A stretch of 64,000 bases of DNA from Pseudomonas synxantha (GCF_900105675.1 NZ_LT629786.1:2170001-2234000); one strand, 5' to 3'. Positions 43,694 through 53,700 are shown, numbered from the stretch's first letter. Numbers and translations: made by a program. Notes: generated from the letters alone by a model not told the origin.

Positions 43694-44162
43694 GGTATCT
43701 ACACAGCCTCTGGTACGCCGTCGGACACTGTGGGAGGGGGCTTGCCCCCGATGGCGGCCTGACAGCCGACCAGAATGTTGGATCAGACCGAGTACATATC
43801 CGTTATTTGGGCAACGGCCACTATTGGTTCCGCTTTTACAGCGGGTCACTTTGAAAAGCGCAAAGTAACCAAACGCTCTTGCCCCACCACTCGGCACCTC
43901 GCTTAGGCTCGGTGTGCCCGTAATCCGACATGCATTTGGGGGGCCGCCGCCACGCGCCATCTATGGCGCGGGGCGGCTAAACCGGCATCCCTGCCGGTTT
44001 ACCCCCCAAATCCCTGTCGAATTCCGGCCAGCGTGGTTTAACGGGGCGCCTGAGATCAAAAGCAGATCAAGATCAAGAGCGGCTCGCTTCGCATCGTAGT
44101 TGCTGTTGGCGACTGCAAAGTTGTGTAGATACCTATGCTCATCGGGTGCAAGCCCCTCCCAC
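43694..44162 (+). mobile_element. REP-flanked non-coding repeat element, copy 2
   Basis: Terminal inverted repeats are GGTATCTACACA (43694) and TTGTGTAGATACC (44121-44133). An internal REP lies at 43730-43752 and an inverted REP at 44141-44162 just outside. The segment 43880-44100 is nearly identical to 7540-7760 in the same orientation, while the left 100 bases are more diverged. The 78-bp three-way cruciform is at 43934-44011. It begins 250 bases upstream of the YcaD-like MFS gene and ends 60 bases after phzG. The small ORFs in it differ between copies and are not credible. Confidence 0.8.
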
Positions 44163-44222
44163 CTTTGACCGAGATGTGTCACGGAGAAGGTTTTGTGAAA
44201 GGCCGGCTATTTCCGATGCTAC

Positions 44223-44891
44223 TCAGGGCTGCAAACGCCGCACCCTCCAGCCTGTATCGCTGCGGTCATACCTCAACCGCTCATGCAAGCGCTCCTGCCC
44301 ATTTCCCCAGAACTCCAGCGATTCAAGTCGCAACTCGAACACGCAATATCCCTCGGGACGCGGCAGTGGACCCTGCACGTCCGCCAGTTGCCTGGCGGCG
44401 TTGCGCATGGCCTGCACGTCCTCCAGTTCTTCACTCTGGCGAGACACCGATGACATCGGGTGCGTGGCATAAGGGCGCTTGAGCCACGCATCATCAGCCT
44501 TGGCGTCTGGCAAGCGCACGGCCTGGCCATTGAGGATGATTTGCTGACTGGTTTCGCGCCAATACAGCACACCCGAAGCCCAGGGGTTGTGGAGCAGTTC
44601 CCGGCCTTTCTGGCTGCCGGCATGGGTGCTGAACACCACGCCGGCGTCACTGATCTCGCTGATCACCACGATCCGCGTGGAGGGCCGGCCCTGGCTATCG
44701 GCGGTGGCCAGCGCAAGCGCCCTGGGCTCGCGGATGCCCACGCGGCGCGCACGCTCCAGCCAATTGTGCAGCACGCTCATGGGGTCGGCGGGCAGTGTCT
44801 GATATTCGGGGAAGGGCGCATCCAATGTGCCGGTGAGGGATTCCGACATGCCTTTACCCAACAGCGGCTTGCCTTGTATTGAGCTGTTCAT
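44223..44891 (-). CDS. phzG: PhzG, FMN-dependent phenazine-pathway oxidase
   Basis: 222 residues, identical in length to PhzG of fluorescent pseudomonads. It is a pyridoxine-5'-phosphate oxidase-like protein with [40 protein letters not shown] and the C-terminal [17 protein letters not shown]. It oxidises late tricyclic intermediates toward phenazine-1-carboxylic acid. It is the last gene of the phz operon, with its start overlapping the phzF stop. No phenazine-modifying gene (phzM, phzS, phzO or phzH) follows. Confidence 0.97.
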   Translation of the reverse strand: MNSSIQGKPLLGKGMSESLTGTLDAPFPEYQTLPADPMSVLHNWLERARRVGIREPRALALATADSQGRPSTRIVVISEISDAGVVFSTHAGSQKGRELLHNPWASGVLYWRETSQQIILNGQAVRLPDAKADDAWLKRPYATHPMSSVSRQSEELEDVQAMRNAARQLADVQGPLPRPEGYCVFELRLESLEFWGNGQERLHERLRYDRSDTGWRVRRLQP

Positions 44892-45724
44892 AGCACGATG
44901 GTCCCCCGTCCAAATGTGACGCCATTACCTGATACCTCGACTCGCGTCAGTTGCTCGGCGCGGCCCTCAGCTTTGGCGAACATCAGTGAGGGGCGGCCGA
45001 TTTCCACACCCTGTAAAATCTCGACTGGCTGGCCAAACTCAATCTGGCCATGGCGCGCCAGATGAATCGCCAATGGCCCGGCGGCGGAGCCTGTGGCCGC
45101 ATCCTCCACAACGCCGTAGGCCGGTGAGAACATGCGGCTGCGCCAACGCCGTCCTGCGCCGGCAAAACAGTTGATCGCCATGTCATGGAAGTTGGACAGT
45201 GCACGGTGGTCGGGGTGCAGGGCCGATAACGCTTCAATGCTCGGCAGGCCGACAAACACATGGCGCGGGCCGTTGTGATAGATCTCGATGGGAAAGGTCG
45301 AGTCACTGATGCCCAAGGCCTGGAGCAGTTCGGCGTCGCGGCCCAGGGCCGTCCAGGTCGGGATCGGCTGGTCCATGCTGGCGGCGATGACGCTGCCGTT
45401 CTGGCGCTCCAGTTCAAAGGCGATGGTGCCCATCTGGGTTTCCAGATACAGCCGGTGGTTGTCGGTATGTGCTCCCAGGGCAATGGCCGTACCCAGCAAC
45501 GGGTGCCCGGCAAAAGGGAGTTCGTTGACCGGTGTGAAAATCCGGATCAGCGCATCTCCACCGTTGCGCGGCTTGAGCACAAAGGTGGTCTCCGAGAGGT
45601 TCATTTCTCGGGCGATGCGTTGCATTTGCGCGGGCGGTAAATCATCGGCGTCAAAGAACACCGCGACCGGATTGCCTTCCAGCGGGACGCTGGCAAAGGC
45701 GTCGATAATGACGTAGTTGTGCAT
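44888..45724 (-). CDS. phzF: PhzF, trans-2,3-dihydro-3-hydroxyanthranilate isomerase
   Basis: 278 residues with the diaminopimelate-epimerase-like two-domain fold. The known catalytic residues are in register: Glu45 (MNLSETTF), His74 (PFAGHPLL) and Asp208 ([13 protein letters not shown]). It isomerises DHHA to the ketone that dimerises spontaneously into the phenazine skeleton. The start lies two bases after the phzE stop, and its own stop overlaps phzG. Confidence 0.97.
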   Translation of the reverse strand: MHNYVIIDAFASVPLEGNPVAVFFDADDLPPAQMQRIAREMNLSETTFVLKPRNGGDALIRIFTPVNELPFAGHPLLGTAIALGAHTDNHRLYLETQMGTIAFELERQNGSVIAASMDQPIPTWTALGRDAELLQALGISDSTFPIEIYHNGPRHVFVGLPSIEALSALHPDHRALSNFHDMAINCFAGAGRRWRSRMFSPAYGVVEDAATGSAAGPLAIHLARHGQIEFGQPVEILQGVEIGRPSLMFAKAEGRAEQLTRVEVSGNGVTFGRGTIVL

Positions 45725-45726
45725 GC

Positions 45727-47640
45727 TTATCTCCCGGCGGCCGAAACGCTGCTGTCGACAGGTGTGTGGATGAGGGCGTGTCGCAGCAGGTCGGCGATGA
45801 TGCGCGGGCCTTCCTGGGTCAAAAGCGACTCGGCATGAAACTGCATGGAGGCAAACGCCGGCCCACGCAGGGCATGTACCTCGCCGGTCTCGCTGTCGCG
45901 ACTGATTTCAACGGTTCCGATACCGTCGATGTCCAGGCGGTCACTGGAGCTGCGCGCCGCGAACGTGTTGTAGAAACCCACTCGTTCGGCGTTGCCGAAC
46001 AGGTCGATCTGTTTTTGCACGCCCTGGTTGGGAATGGCCTTGCGTTGCAACTCCAGGCCCAGGCACAGGCTCAACACCTGGTGACTCAGGCACACCGCGA
46101 GGAATGGCCGCTGCTGGCTAAGCAGGGAACGGATGGCCAGGTGCAGATGGTCGATTTTCGGCAGTTGCACATCGCTCGGGTTGCCAGGGCCAGGGCCCAT
46201 GATCACCAGGTCGTAACCGTCGAAACTGTACTCGTCACTGAAACTGCGCACCGTCACCACCAGCCCGAGAGCCCGCAGCTGTTTGGCGATCATCGAGGTG
46301 AACGTGTCTTCGGCGTCGACGATCAGCACCTGGCGGCCACTGAAGTCGGCCTGGGTCTGTTGCCGTTGCTGGCTGTTCATCAGCCAGAAATCCGAGACGT
46401 AGGCATTGCGGCTGGCCAATGCCGCGCGCACCTGCAGGTGGTCGCCGAAGCGCGAGGTCGCCTGGTTTTTCAGCGCGGCGATCAGGCCCGCAGCCTTGGC
46501 CCGGCTTTCGGCGGCTTCGGTCATCGGTTCGGAGTGCCGCACGATGGTCGAACCCACGCTGATCCGAACCTGCCCGCAGTTATCGATGTCGGCGGTGCGA
46601 ATCAGGATCGCCGAGTCCAGGGAACGTCCGCCCTTGCCATCGCTGCCAATCAGCGCGGCCATGCCGCTGTAGTACGCCCTGCCTTGCGGCTCATAGCGCT
46701 GGATCACCCGGCAGGCGCTTTCCAGCGGGCTGCCGGTGACCGTCGGGGCGAACAGGGTTTCGTGCAGGATTTCGCGCACATCGCGGCGGGTCTTGCCTTC
46801 GATGAAGTACTCGGTGTGCGCCAGATGGGTCATTTCCTTGAGGTAGGGGCCGAGGACGTGTCCGCCGTCTTCACAAATACGCGCCATCATTTTCAGTTCT
46901 TCATCGACCACCATATACAGCTCATCGGCTTCCTTGCGGTCGGCCAGGAAGTCCATGACCTCCGTCAGGCTGGGGCCGGCGGGAGGGTAGCGGTAAGTGC
47001 CGCTGATGGGGTTCATCACCGCAAGCCCATCCTTGACGCTGATGTGGCGCTCGGGGGACGCACCGACGAAGGTGCGGCTGCCGGTGTGAATGATGAATGT
47101 CCAATAGACGCCTTTCTCCCGTTCCAGCAGATGACGAAAGAACGACAGCGCACTGGCCGGCTGGTACTCGCTGATCTCCGCCAGGAAAGTGCGCTTGATC
47201 ACGAAGTTGGCACCTTCCCCGGAGCCGATTTCGTTGGCGATCACCTGGCTGACGATCTCGGCATAGCTGGCGTCGCTGAGGTCGAAGCGTTCGTTATTCA
47301 ACTGGATCGGCACGTTGGGCAGTAACGCCAGCATCTGCTCGATGCTGATGGTTTGCTGCTCGGTAATGTTCATCGCCAGCAGCGGCGACTGATCGTCCAC
47401 CGCTGCAAAGCCCCGTTCGGCAATTTGACAGTAGGGAATCAGCGTCAGTACATCCAGGCGAGGGGCGCCGATCGAGGGGGCGGGCAAGTCGATATCGGCC
47501 AGGACCTGCGGCTGCGACATCTCGCCAATCAGCACATTCAGCAGCCCGGGGCCGCTGGATTCCGGGCGATACAAGAGGGCAAAGGGTTCGGGCACCGGTT
47601 GCAGGATGCGTTCCATGAGGCGGGCGGCGGCTTGGCTCAT
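45727..47640 (-). CDS. phzE: PhzE, 2-amino-2-desoxyisochorismate synthase
   Basis: 637 residues. The N-terminal chorismate-converting domain (about 1-400) has [20 protein letters not shown] and [12 protein letters not shown]. The C-terminal class I glutamine amidotransferase has nucleophile Cys in [13 protein letters not shown] and His-x-Glu in [13 protein letters not shown]. It makes ADIC from chorismate and glutamine, the branch point of phenazine synthesis. It overlaps phzD by four bases. Confidence 0.97.
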   Translation of the reverse strand: MSQAAARLMERILQPVPEPFALLYRPESSGPGLLNVLIGEMSQPQVLADIDLPAPSIGAPRLDVLTLIPYCQIAERGFAAVDDQSPLLAMNITEQQTISIEQMLALLPNVPIQLNNERFDLSDASYAEIVSQVIANEIGSGEGANFVIKRTFLAEISEYQPASALSFFRHLLEREKGVYWTFIIHTGSRTFVGASPERHISVKDGLAVMNPISGTYRYPPAGPSLTEVMDFLADRKEADELYMVVDEELKMMARICEDGGHVLGPYLKEMTHLAHTEYFIEGKTRRDVREILHETLFAPTVTGSPLESACRVIQRYEPQGRAYYSGMAALIGSDGKGGRSLDSAILIRTADIDNCGQVRISVGSTIVRHSEPMTEAAESRAKAAGLIAALKNQATSRFGDHLQVRAALASRNAYVSDFWLMNSQQRQQTQADFSGRQVLIVDAEDTFTSMIAKQLRALGLVVTVRSFSDEYSFDGYDLVIMGPGPGNPSDVQLPKIDHLHLAIRSLLSQQRPFLAVCLSHQVLSLCLGLELQRKAIPNQGVQKQIDLFGNAERVGFYNTFAARSSSDRLDIDGIGTVEISRDSETGEVHALRGPAFASMQFHAESLLTQEGPRIIADLLRHALIHTPVDSSVSAAGR

Positions 47641-48260
47641 AGCACCACCTCATCGGTGGTGATGACCATGGCGCAACGGCTGGCGGCGTATTCCATGGCC
47701 ATCCAGTGGTGCTCCTTGCTGAAGTCGGCAATGGCGTCGGCAACGAGAAAGGGTTGGATATCGTTGGAGTACGCATCCACGCTGGAAATCAATACCCCGA
47801 CATGGGCATACACCCCACACAGGATCAGCTGATCGCGCCCGCTGGCGTGCAGGCGTTGCAACAAGTCGGAGTTGAAGAACGCACTGTAGCGCCACTTGGT
47901 CAGCAGCCAGTCACCGGGCTGGGGGGTGAGGGCGTCGACGACCTCACGGTCGGTCGGGCTGGCCTTCATGCCCGGGCCCCAGAAGTCCTTGAGCAGCCCG
48001 CGTTGTTCCTCGTTCATGCTGCCCGGCTGGGCGGTGTAGGCCACTGGCACGCCGTTGTCGGCAGCCCACTGGCGAATGCGTGCGGCATTGCCCACCACTT
48101 CGTCACGTAAGGCATCCGGCAAGGGCCGCAGGAAGTAGCGCTGCATGTCATGCACCAACAGTACGGCGCGTTCGGGGTCGATGTGCCATTGCGCGAGGTT
48201 GGCGGGCAGGTCGCGGGAGGTAGGCAGGACATAAGGGACGATCGATGGAATGCCGGTCAT
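47637..48260 (-). CDS. phzD: PhzD, isochorismatase-family ADIC hydrolase
   Basis: 207 residues. Catalytic Asp38 ([11 protein letters not shown]) and Lys122 ([10 protein letters not shown]) are present. The usual nucleophilic Cys is absent ([11 protein letters not shown], with Gly at that site), as known for PhzD. It hydrolyses ADIC to DHHA and pyruvate. It lies 15 bases after phzC. Confidence 0.97.
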   Translation of the reverse strand: MTGIPSIVPYVLPTSRDLPANLAQWHIDPERAVLLVHDMQRYFLRPLPDALRDEVVGNAARIRQWAADNGVPVAYTAQPGSMNEEQRGLLKDFWGPGMKASPTDREVVDALTPQPGDWLLTKWRYSAFFNSDLLQRLHASGRDQLILCGVYAHVGVLISSVDAYSNDIQPFLVADAIADFSKEHHWMAMEYAASRCAMVITTDEVVL

Positions 48261-48275
48261 GGCGACAAACTCCAG

Positions 48276-49478
48276 TCAAAGGGAAACAAAAGAGGGAGGA
48301 GGGCAGGCTTTCCAGGCCATCACCGCAGTAATGGCTTGCCAGGGGTTCAGGCGCGGGTCGCACAGGCTTTTGTAGTGGCTGGCAACCTGGCTCAGGCCGG
48401 CGGCATCGGAGGCGCACTCGCTGACGTCATCGGGAGTGGTTTCCAGATGTAGACCGCCGGCCACGCCACCGGCCGAGATCACGGCATGTTTGAAGGCGGT
48501 GATTTCGTCGGTGATGGTCTGCACCATGCGAGTCTTATTGCCGCAGGGCGCGACGATGGTATTGCCGTGCATCGGGTCGCTGAGCCAGATGATCTTGTGG
48601 CCGGCACGGCGCACCGCTTCAACCAGCGGTGGCAGGCGGTCGGCGACCTTGTGGGCGCCCATGCGGGCAATCAGGGTCAGCCGGCCGGGCTCATGCCTGG
48701 GGTCCAGGCGCTCGCACAGGCTCAGTAACTGATCCTGGGTGATATCCGGGCCGACCTTGCAGGCCACCGGGTTGAGCACTTCGCTGAGCAGCGCTACGTG
48801 AGCGCCCGTCAACTCACGGGTACGCTCGCCAATCCACGGCCAATGGGTAGAGCCAAGGAATGTCCGGCCCTGTTCGTCCTGGCGCACTTGCGGCAGTTCG
48901 TAGTCGAGCACCAGCATCTCGTGACTGGTCCAGGCAGGGGAGCCGGTGAGCTGCTCCTGGCCGGACGGTGCCTTCCATCCCAGGTGTTGCATGATGTCCT
49001 GAGCGGCGCGATAGCCTCGTACCAAGCGTTGCGCATCATGCTGGCGATGGCCGGGGACCGCCTCACGACCGTTGACCATATCGCCGCGGTACACCGGCAA
49101 CTCAACATCGCCGATGCGTTCGCTGTGGTTGGAGCGAGGCTTGGCAAACTGCCCAGCAATTCGCCCCACCCGCACCACCGGTTGCTGGGTGACCAGCCTG
49201 AACGTCCCGGCCAGCATATCCAGCAGCGCGGCTTTGCGGGTCACATGGTCGGCAGCGCTTTCATCCATGTCCTCGGCGCAGTCGCCGCACTGGATGATCA
49301 TCGCTTCGCCAGCCGCGACCCTGGCCAGGGTCGCGCGCAACACCAGGATATCTTCAACGCGAATCAGTGACGCGCTGTCCCTGAGATAGGCCTGCGCGTC
49401 ATGCAATTGTGAGGGTTCGCTCCATTGAGGCTGCTGCAACGCTTCACACTTCAGAACCCGTTTCAGTAAGTCTTCCAT
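48276..49478 (-). CDS. phzC: PhzC, class II DAHP synthase
   Basis: 400 residues, typical of the plant-like type II 3-deoxy-D-arabino-heptulosonate 7-phosphate synthases. The metal ligands are visible: Cys in [11 protein letters not shown], His in [10 protein letters not shown], Glu in [13 protein letters not shown] and Asp in [10 protein letters not shown]. It boosts shikimate-pathway flux for phenazine synthesis. Like other PhzC proteins it lacks the long N-terminal regulatory extension, so it is likely insensitive to aromatic feedback. Confidence 0.97.
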   Translation of the reverse strand: MEDLLKRVLKCEALQQPQWSEPSQLHDAQAYLRDSASLIRVEDILVLRATLARVAAGEAMIIQCGDCAEDMDESAADHVTRKAALLDMLAGTFRLVTQQPVVRVGRIAGQFAKPRSNHSERIGDVELPVYRGDMVNGREAVPGHRQHDAQRLVRGYRAAQDIMQHLGWKAPSGQEQLTGSPAWTSHEMLVLDYELPQVRQDEQGRTFLGSTHWPWIGERTRELTGAHVALLSEVLNPVACKVGPDITQDQLLSLCERLDPRHEPGRLTLIARMGAHKVADRLPPLVEAVRRAGHKIIWLSDPMHGNTIVAPCGNKTRMVQTITDEITAFKHAVISAGGVAGGLHLETTPDDVSECASDAAGLSQVASHYKSLCDPRLNPWQAITAVMAWKACPPPSFVSL

Positions 49479-49502
49479 GATGCGATCGCTCTCCCAAAAG
49501 GA

Positions 49503-49991
49503 TCAGGCAGGAATGCCTTCACGCTTGATGTGCGGCACTGGAATACCCAAGGCGCGCAATTGTTGAAAGACATTCATGAATTCGCGATTGCGTTTTACTT
49601 TGCCGTCTTGCAGCTCGAAGGAGTGCAAGAAGTGGTTCTCGTAATAACCTTCCGGGTAACCAGGAAAGAGAATCTTGCCGTGGCCATCACACTCGACCCA
49701 GATATGGTTGGGGTCATCGGTTTCAAATACCTTGACGTTGTACCATTCCCAATCCGGGAAGCACTTGAGTGACCAAACAGCATGTTCGGCCAACTTAGCT
49801 TTGCCACTGATTACAATCGGTGCACCCGTATCCGTGGTCCATAAACCGCCTGAACCGTCTTCGGTAAACAGTTCATGCCGGCGCAGGCGGTCCTGGCCTT
49901 TGGTGCGCATGTATTGTTCAACCGTAGCGCGGTTCTTGCGACGCAGTTCAGTATCGTCAGTGATGGGTTGTTGCACTGTGCTATCAGGCAT
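49503..49991 (-). CDS. phzB: PhzB, ketosteroid-isomerase-fold condensing protein
   Basis: 162 residues from MPDSTVQQPITDDTELRRKN. It has the delta5-3-ketosteroid isomerase/NTF2 fold with FTEDGSGGLWTTDTGAP, CFPDWEWYNVKVFETDDPNH and the shared C-terminus QLRALGIPVP. The histidine in LAEHAVWSL matches the catalytic His of PhzB. It promotes condensation of two aminoketone units. It probably arose by duplication with phzA, 25 bases upstream. Confidence 0.96.
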   Translation of the reverse strand: MPDSTVQQPITDDTELRRKNRATVEQYMRTKGQDRLRRHELFTEDGSGGLWTTDTGAPIVISGKAKLAEHAVWSLKCFPDWEWYNVKVFETDDPNHIWVECDGHGKILFPGYPEGYYENHFLHSFELQDGKVKRNREFMNVFQQLRALGIPVPHIKREGIPA

Positions 49992-50016
49992 GCTCAATCT
50001 CCAATGGATAAAGGAC

Positions 50017-50508
50017 TTATGAGGCGGGGATACCTTCACGCTTGATTTTTGGCACCGGGATGCCCAAGGCGCGAAGTTGTTCAAAAGGGTTCATGAACTC
50101 ACGGTTTTGCGTGATCTTGCCGTTGTCCAGCTCGAAGGAGTGGATGTAGTGGTTTTCGCAATAACCTTGCGGATAACCAGGAACTCGAGTGGTGCCGCGG
50201 CCGTCACTTTCCACCCAGAAGTGGTTGGGGTTGTCGGTTTCAAACACTCGGACGTTGTGCCATTGCCAGTCTGGGAAGCACTGCTGCAGCCATACTCCGA
50301 GCGCGGCCAGCTTAGCGTGGCCCTTAAAGACAAGGGGTTCACCGGTTTCGGTGTTCCAGGAGCCGCCACTGCCATCCGGCGTGAACAACTCATGGCGGCG
50401 CAGGCGGTCTTCGCCGTTGGTACGCATGTACTGATCAACAGTGGCGCGGTTTTTTCGGCGAAGTTCAAGATGGTCATTAAAGCCGCCAGATGAAAGCGAA
50501 CCGGGCAT
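50017..50508 (-). CDS. phzA: PhzA, PhzB paralogue and first gene of the phenazine operon
   Basis: 163 residues from MPGSLSSGGFNDHLELRRKN. It has the same fold as PhzB, but the catalytic histidine of LAEHAV is replaced (LAALGV), as is characteristic for PhzA. It forms a heterodimer with PhzB. Upstream are a candidate TATAAA -10 and a perfectly placed lux-type box, so the operon should be activated by PhzR. Confidence 0.96.
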   Translation of the reverse strand: MPGSLSSGGFNDHLELRRKNRATVDQYMRTNGEDRLRRHELFTPDGSGGSWNTETGEPLVFKGHAKLAALGVWLQQCFPDWQWHNVRVFETDNPNHFWVESDGRGTTRVPGYPQGYCENHYIHSFELDNGKITQNREFMNPFEQLRALGIPVPKIKREGIPAS

Positions 50509-50897
50509 GGGCAATGTTCTCCTTAGTTGACTGAAATTGCGGACAATCAATTAAATAATTAGTTAATTGCATGCGGCGAAATTGAATGCTTTTGAACTGT
50601 TTCGCATTGATCGTTTTGTGCGGTGTTGTTTATACACCTGCGTTTCTCGGGCTTGGAACTACCAGATCTTGTAGTGGCTCAGGGCGGGCGCGATCGGTCG
50701 GATGGAGTGTTGCATTATTATGAAGGGGCAGGCTCATTCGTCGGCTGAGAAACAGTGGCCTATGGCTAGTTAGTTGGGTTAGACATAAAAAACATGTCGC
50801 TAGTGCGAAGCAGTCTATGAGTGTTGATTTTGGGAGTTGACAGACGTTCAGGTTGGTTTAGTCTCACGACTCCCTTGGAGTGTTATAGGCGTTCAAA
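50509..50897. other. phzA-phzR divergent regulatory region
   Basis: 389 bases without a coding frame. The AT-rich stretch 50540-50580 is the phzA leader. The phz box lies at 50658-50675. On the phzR side TTGACA at 50837-50842 with TAGTCT 16 bases later is a candidate promoter. The middle (50680-50830) holds no recognised element. Confidence 0.6.
50629..50675 (-). promoter_or_regulatory. phz box and promoter of phzA
   Basis: The lux-type box ACTACCAGATCTTGTAGT spans 50658-50675 (16 of 18 symmetric). On the minus strand a TATAAA lies 23 bases further (50634-50629), placing the box at about -42 relative to transcription start, the usual position for class II activation by PhzR with N-acyl-homoserine lactone. 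Confidence 0.85.
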
Positions 50898-51623
50898 ATG
50901 GAATTAGGACAGCTGTTGGGATGGGATGCTTATTTTTACAGTATCTTTGCAAAAGCCATGAACATGGAGGAGTTCACCGTTGTTGCATTGAGAGCCTTGC
51001 GTGAACTGCGGTTTGATTTTTTCGCCTATGGCATGTGCAGCGTGACGCCGTTCATGCGGCCCAAGACCTATATGTACGGCAACTATCCCGAGCACTGGCT
51101 ACAACGCTATCAAGCCGCTAACTATGCGCTGATCGACCCCACGGTGAAACACAGCAAAATCTCGTCGGCCCCCATTTTATGGAGCAATGAGTTGTTCCGA
51201 AACTGCCCGGACCTGTGGTCAGAAGCCAACGACTCGAGTCTATGCCATGGCCTGGCCCAACCTTCGTTCAACACCCAGGGCAGGGTCGGGGTGTTAAGCC
51301 TGGCACGCAAGGACAATGCCATCAGCCTTCAGGAATTCGAAGCATTGAAGCCAGTGACCAAAGCGTTTGCGGCGGCGGCCCTGGAGAAGATTTCGGCGCT
51401 GGAGACTGATGTACGTGCGTTCAACACGGATGTGGAGTTCAGCGAGCGCGAATGTGATGTGTTGCGCTGGACCGCCGATGGCAAGACGTCGGAGGAAATT
51501 GGCGTGATCATGGGCGTGTGCACCGACACCGTGAACTACCATCACCGCAACATCCAACGCAAAATCGGCGCCAGCAACCGCGTACAGGCCGTGTCTTACG
51601 CCGTCGCGCTGGGCTATATCTGA
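50898..51623 (+). CDS. phzR: PhzR, LuxR-family quorum-sensing activator
   Basis: 241 residues. The autoinducer-binding domain (about 1-165) has the invariant Trp/Tyr/Asp residues in [20 protein letters not shown] and [16 protein letters not shown]. The C-terminal GerE HTH reads [20 protein letters not shown] then [20 protein letters not shown]. It binds the acyl-homoserine lactone made by PhzI and activates phzA and phzI through the two phz boxes. It is divergent from phzA and convergent with phzI. Confidence 0.97.
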   Translation: MELGQLLGWDAYFYSIFAKAMNMEEFTVVALRALRELRFDFFAYGMCSVTPFMRPKTYMYGNYPEHWLQRYQAANYALIDPTVKHSKISSAPILWSNELFRNCPDLWSEANDSSLCHGLAQPSFNTQGRVGVLSLARKDNAISLQEFEALKPVTKAFAAAALEKISALETDVRAFNTDVEFSERECDVLRWTADGKTSEEIGVIMGVCTDTVNYHHRNIQRKIGASNRVQAVSYAVALGYI

Positions 51624-51637
51624 GGTTCACCTGCTGC

Positions 51638-51665
51638 GCCGAGTCGCCCAAGAGGACGACTCGGC
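51638..51665. terminator. Bidirectional terminator between phzR and phzI
   Basis: GCCGAGTCG and CGACTCGGC form a nine-pair stem with a ten-base loop between the convergent stops. Only short T-runs flank it. Confidence 0.6.
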
Positions 51666-51673
51666 CGTTATTA

Positions 51674-52264
51674 TCAAGCAGTCTCTTCCAATAACGCCTC
51701 AGACGTGAAGGCTGAAGGTAAGCGGGCGCCACGGTGGTGTTCGCGGTGAGCCGAAAGTTTGATGGCGAGAATTTTTTCGCCCTGATGCTCGATTACCGAC
51801 CCCAGGCGTTCGTACTTGACCCCGTTGATCTTGTAATAGCGTTCCATCGTGCTGTTGACGATTCCGACGATGGCATCGGCACCCGCCAGGCTGGCGGTCT
51901 TGAGGGTTTTCCAGAACAAAGGCATGGCCAGTTGCGGTTCGCGGGTGGTGAAGCGTGTCATTTCCCAAATGGCGGGATGCCTGGGTGGTGTGCCTTCGCA
52001 GGCATGGCTGAACACACCCTCCAGCAGGTTGGGGAATGTAGTGGGTATCAGCCGGGCGCAGCCGACGATTGAACGATGCTCGTTGAACGCCAGGAGGTAG
52101 CGGGCGTGCTCGTTGTCGTATTGATCCCATTCATAACCGGCCTGGTGCGGCGGGATGGGCAATCGCCATCCTAGTTTTTCGACGAATTGTTCATGCCGAA
52201 AGCGACCCAGCATGAGTTTAAGCTCGTCGTCCATTGCGCTCAGCGTGTGCTCTTCCATGTGCAT
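51674..52264 (-). CDS. phzI: PhzI, N-acyl-homoserine lactone synthase
   Basis: 196 residues starting MHMEEHTLSAMDDELKLMLG. LuxI-family invariants are present: Arg, Phe and Trp in FRHEQFVEKLGW, DQYDNEHARYLLAFNE, and the conserved Arg in GCARLIPTTFP and EMTRF. It makes acyl-homoserine lactones from SAM and acyl-ACP. A perfectly palindromic phz box lies 66 bases upstream, so synthesis is autoinduced. Confidence 0.97.
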   Translation of the reverse strand: MHMEEHTLSAMDDELKLMLGRFRHEQFVEKLGWRLPIPPHQAGYEWDQYDNEHARYLLAFNEHRSIVGCARLIPTTFPNLLEGVFSHACEGTPPRHPAIWEMTRFTTREPQLAMPLFWKTLKTASLAGADAIVGIVNSTMERYYKINGVKYERLGSVIEHQGEKILAIKLSAHREHHRGARLPSAFTSEALLEETA

Positions 52265-52329
52265 GGCAGGGTGTTCCTTGGGGGAGGGGGAAGTGCGGTT
52301 TTTTATAGAGGACTTGTGGAGGGTTAGCG

Positions 52330-52347
52330 ACTACAAGATCTTGTAGG
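52330..52347 (-). promoter_or_regulatory. phz box upstream of phzI
   Basis: ACTACAAGATCTTGTAGG contains the perfect 16-base palindrome CTACAAGATCTTGTAG (52331-52346). It matches the phzA box in 16 of 18 positions and is the expected binding site for PhzR. Confidence 0.88.
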
Positions 52348-52441
52348 GCGGGCTGGTGTGGTCGGCGGGGCTGGAGTGCAAACGAGACGCGAGGACTTCG
52401 AGCAGGAATCCAGCGGCCACCTCACGAGCCTCAACAACTTT

Positions 52442-52469
52442 GAACTTATGCTAACGCCCATCCCCCTAA
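52442..52469 (+). promoter_or_regulatory. Candidate AlgU/sigma-22-like promoter of the CsbD-like gene
   Basis: GAACTT at 52442-52447, a 17-base spacer and CCTAA at 52465-52469. The -35 is a perfect match to the AlgU consensus and the -10 differs at one base. It is 71 bases before the ATG. Confidence 0.5.
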
Positions 52470-52489
52470 CGCTGTGCAGCTAGCGCCTG

Positions 52490-52508
52490 GCTCAGGTTGA
52501 ACCTGAGC
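52490..52508. repeat. Perfect 19-base palindrome before the CsbD-like gene
   Basis: GCTCAGGTT-G-AACCTGAGC lies in the presumed 5' leader, 31 bases upstream of the start codon. It could be a regulator site or an mRNA hairpin near the ribosome binding region. Confidence 0.55.
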
Positions 52509-52539
52509 TAACTAATTACGAGCAAAGGTTTGGTGATTT

Positions 52540-52788
52540 ATGAAGAGTGAACAAGTCGAAGGTGTTGCAGAAAAGGTTGCTGGAAAGACACAGAGCGTCG
52601 TCGGGAAGCTGTTTGGTGATTCCAAGCTGGAAGCAGAAGGCGCTGGTCGTCAAGCGGCTGGTCAGTTGACCCAGACCTACGGCGACGTACTGGACGGCGT
52701 ATCTACGTTTGTTAAAGAAAAACCAGTTGCTGCAATCGCGATTGGTGCAGTAGCGCTGCTGGTTCTAGATCGTCTCTTTCGCCGCTGA
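52540..52788 (+). CDS. CsbD/DUF883-like stress protein with C-terminal membrane helix
   Basis: 82 residues. The N-terminal part EQVEGVAEKVAGKTQSVVGK and LEAEGAGRQAAGQ follows the CsbD pattern. The C-terminal VAAIAIGAVALLVLDRLFRR is a membrane helix ending in Arg-Arg, as in ElaB/YqjD/DUF883 ribosome- and membrane-associated stress proteins. It is probably an envelope-stress protein, consistent with the AlgU-like promoter. Confidence 0.85.
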   Translation: MKSEQVEGVAEKVAGKTQSVVGKLFGDSKLEAEGAGRQAAGQLTQTYGDVLDGVSTFVKEKPVAAIAIGAVALLVLDRLFRR

Positions 52789-52847
52789 ATCATAGAGGAA
52801 GGGGCGTTCCGTCAGGGACGCTCCCTCGCTTTCGCAGACGTACACAC

Positions 52848-53480
52848 TTAAGTTTTTCTGGCTGTGGCCAGTAAGGCGGCTGCGCAGAGCATCATTGCGC
52901 CCGTTATGCGATTGATGATCGACAATCTCCGTTTCGAAGGGTGCAGAGATCGAATGATGCTTCCAGCAAGAGCCCAGCCTATAGCGGCGATAAACTCGAC
53001 GGCAATGTAGATTGCACTCAAAACGACGAACTGGGCAGTGAAGGAATCGCCAGCACCAGAAACAATGAATTGGGGAACAAAAGCAGTGAAGAGCAAGATT
53101 GCTTTGGGGTTGGTCATGGCTGTCATGAACTCCCTGCGGGCCAAGGAGTAGGCATCGACAGGTTGGAATAAGCCAGAAGCCCCATCTTTGTGACAATCAT
53201 GGCCTATCAGCATTCTCACGCCGAGATAGGCGAGGTAAAGCACACCTGCCCATTTAAGAATCTGGAAAGCGAGTTCAGACGCCTCTAGCAATGCGCCCAA
53301 ACCGATAATCACCATTGCGATCATCAGTGCAAAGGCCGTACATCGACCTGAAAGACCGACCACTGTAGGCAGCAAGCCCTGGCTGCTGCCGTTTGCGAAT
53401 GCAAGCAGGTTGTTGGCGCCTGGTGAGACGGCAACGATTGCTGCTGCGGGAAGAAATAGAAGGATTTGGGCTAGGGTCAT
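52848..53480 (-). CDS. LysE/RhtB family amino-acid exporter
   Basis: About 210 residues from MTLAQILLFLPAAAIVAVSP, with GAGGT seven bases upstream; the longer frame start lacks one. The LysE signature is clear: AVSPGANNLLAFANGSSQGL, KWAGVLYLAYLGVRMLIGHD and FMTAMTNPKAILLFTAFVPQ. There are six helices. It likely exports amino acids or homoserine-lactone-like compounds. Its codon usage appears less GC-biased than the neighbouring phz genes. Confidence 0.9.
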   Translation of the reverse strand: MTLAQILLFLPAAAIVAVSPGANNLLAFANGSSQGLLPTVVGLSGRCTAFALMIAMVIIGLGALLEASELAFQILKWAGVLYLAYLGVRMLIGHDCHKDGASGLFQPVDAYSLARREFMTAMTNPKAILLFTAFVPQFIVSGAGDSFTAQFVVLSAIYIAVEFIAAIGWALAGSIIRSLHPSKRRLSIINRITGAMMLCAAALLATARKT

Positions 53481-53700
53481 GGTTGTAACCTCGGCATCGA
53501 CAATAATTGATTCTAGCCAGCGCTTGAATAGCCTCAACTGTAAGGGGCGTCAGATAAGTGCAATTGCATAAATATGAAGTTGAGCTGGGTATCTGCCCGT
53601 TCCTTGGGTAGTCAAGCCGCCTGGCAATCGATGCAGTCTCGATGCCCTTTGCCGGGCTTGATGGGCTGAAAAGCCTTATATTTTCCACGTCCCCGAAAAG

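Noticed and set aside
45766..47325. 519-codon plus-strand open frame
   Set aside because: Shadow of phzE, an unmistakable gene with intact catalytic motifs; high GC third positions keep the antisense frame open.
52521..52539. Possible riboswitch or tRNA in the intergenic regions
   Set aside because: I looked for cloverleaf or known riboswitch cores in all gaps over 250 bases and found none by eye.
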